Below, piece by piece: positions 63,937 through 64,000 of a DNA stretch of 64,000 nucleotides. The position numbers were made by a program, and so were the translations under genes. Source of the stretch: Bremerella alba (lineage in GTDB: Bacteria > Planctomycetota > Planctomycetia > Pirellulales > Pirellulaceae); NCBI RefSeq assembly GCF_013618625.1, contig NZ_JABRWO010000002.1, positions 62,001-126,000 of the forward strand. Direction: 5' to 3'. Position 1 is the stretch's first letter; each line of letters begins with the position of its first letter. The notes under the pieces were generated by a model, which was given only the letters and a program-made list of their open reading frames with translations, was not told where the DNA came from and did no database searches.

Positions 63937-64000
63937 ATGACTAAATTCCCGCTACCTATCGTCTTACTTACTGCGGCAGTCTTTGCGACGGCTTCCCAAT
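63937..64000 (+). CDS. Partial gene, secreted protein N-terminus
   Basis: ATG 63937 begins MTKFPLPIVLLTAAVFATASQ, a signal peptide, and the frame is open to the window end. It starts 8 bases after the phosphonatase stop, so it is probably the next gene of the same operon. Function cannot be told. Confidence 0.6.
   Translation, partial: MTKFPLPIVLLTAAVFATASQ

Overview
This window comes from a planctomycete chromosome, most likely the Pirellulaceae (Blastopirellula/Bremerella/Rhodopirellula type). The reasons are a DUF1559 type-II-pseudopilin-like protein, a 1,012-residue dehydrogenase with a PVC-type C-terminal haem domain, two XylR-type AraC regulators, a DUF5690 transporter, secreted NHL, TPR-redoxin and squalene-cyclase-repeat proteins, and a Ser/Thr kinase, vWA protein and caspase/WD40 protein close together. 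Many intergenic regions carry GC-rich hairpins. Base composition looks uniform; I see no prophage, plasmid or CRISPR.

Layout. 0-3 kb: an AhpD-like protein and a di-haem cytochrome c. 2.8-8.8 kb: a periplasmic (Tat-exported) molybdenum hydroxylase operon (2Fe-2S, FAD and Mo subunits, XdhC-like chaperone, MocA-like cytidylyltransferase) with a sigma-54-type promoter in front. 8.9-15.1 kb: an NhaR-like LysR regulator divergent from an ABC/HlyD/TolC tripartite exporter whose ATPase has lost most catalytic motifs. 15-28 kb: secreted beta-propeller, SGNH, haem-dehydrogenase and TPR-redoxin proteins, a PQQ-propeller gene broken by one stop codon, and an initiator tRNA. 28-30 kb: a squalene-cyclase-repeat membrane protein.

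30.4-39.4 kb is the most coherent regulatory block. It holds small stress and envelope proteins (Pmp3, DUF2383, a single-TM protein, DUF3309, DUF1328, a helical protein, Dps) around a hybrid histidine kinase and an NtrC-type sigma-54 activator. Five -24/-12 elements precede these small genes in both orientations, which suggests a clustered sigma-54 stress regulon run by the local two-component pair.

39.6-49.5 kb: a kinase with a propeller-like C-terminus, an IS200/RAYT transposase with its own REP-like repeats, and a divergent pair of a vWA/TPR protein and a WD40-caspase protein. 49.5-54 kb: a repeat-rich stretch with a hypothetical protein and RecQ. 54-60.5 kb: two XylR-type regulators, a Gfo/Idh/MocA oxidoreductase, shikimate kinase, and a lipoprotein plus DUF1559 pair. 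60.6-64 kb: a phosphonate-type operon of a DUF5690 transporter, a TIGR03364-type FAD oxidase and a PhnX-type phosphonatase, with a further secreted-protein gene running off the end.

All functional calls rest on reading motifs and family resemblance by eye; no database search was run.
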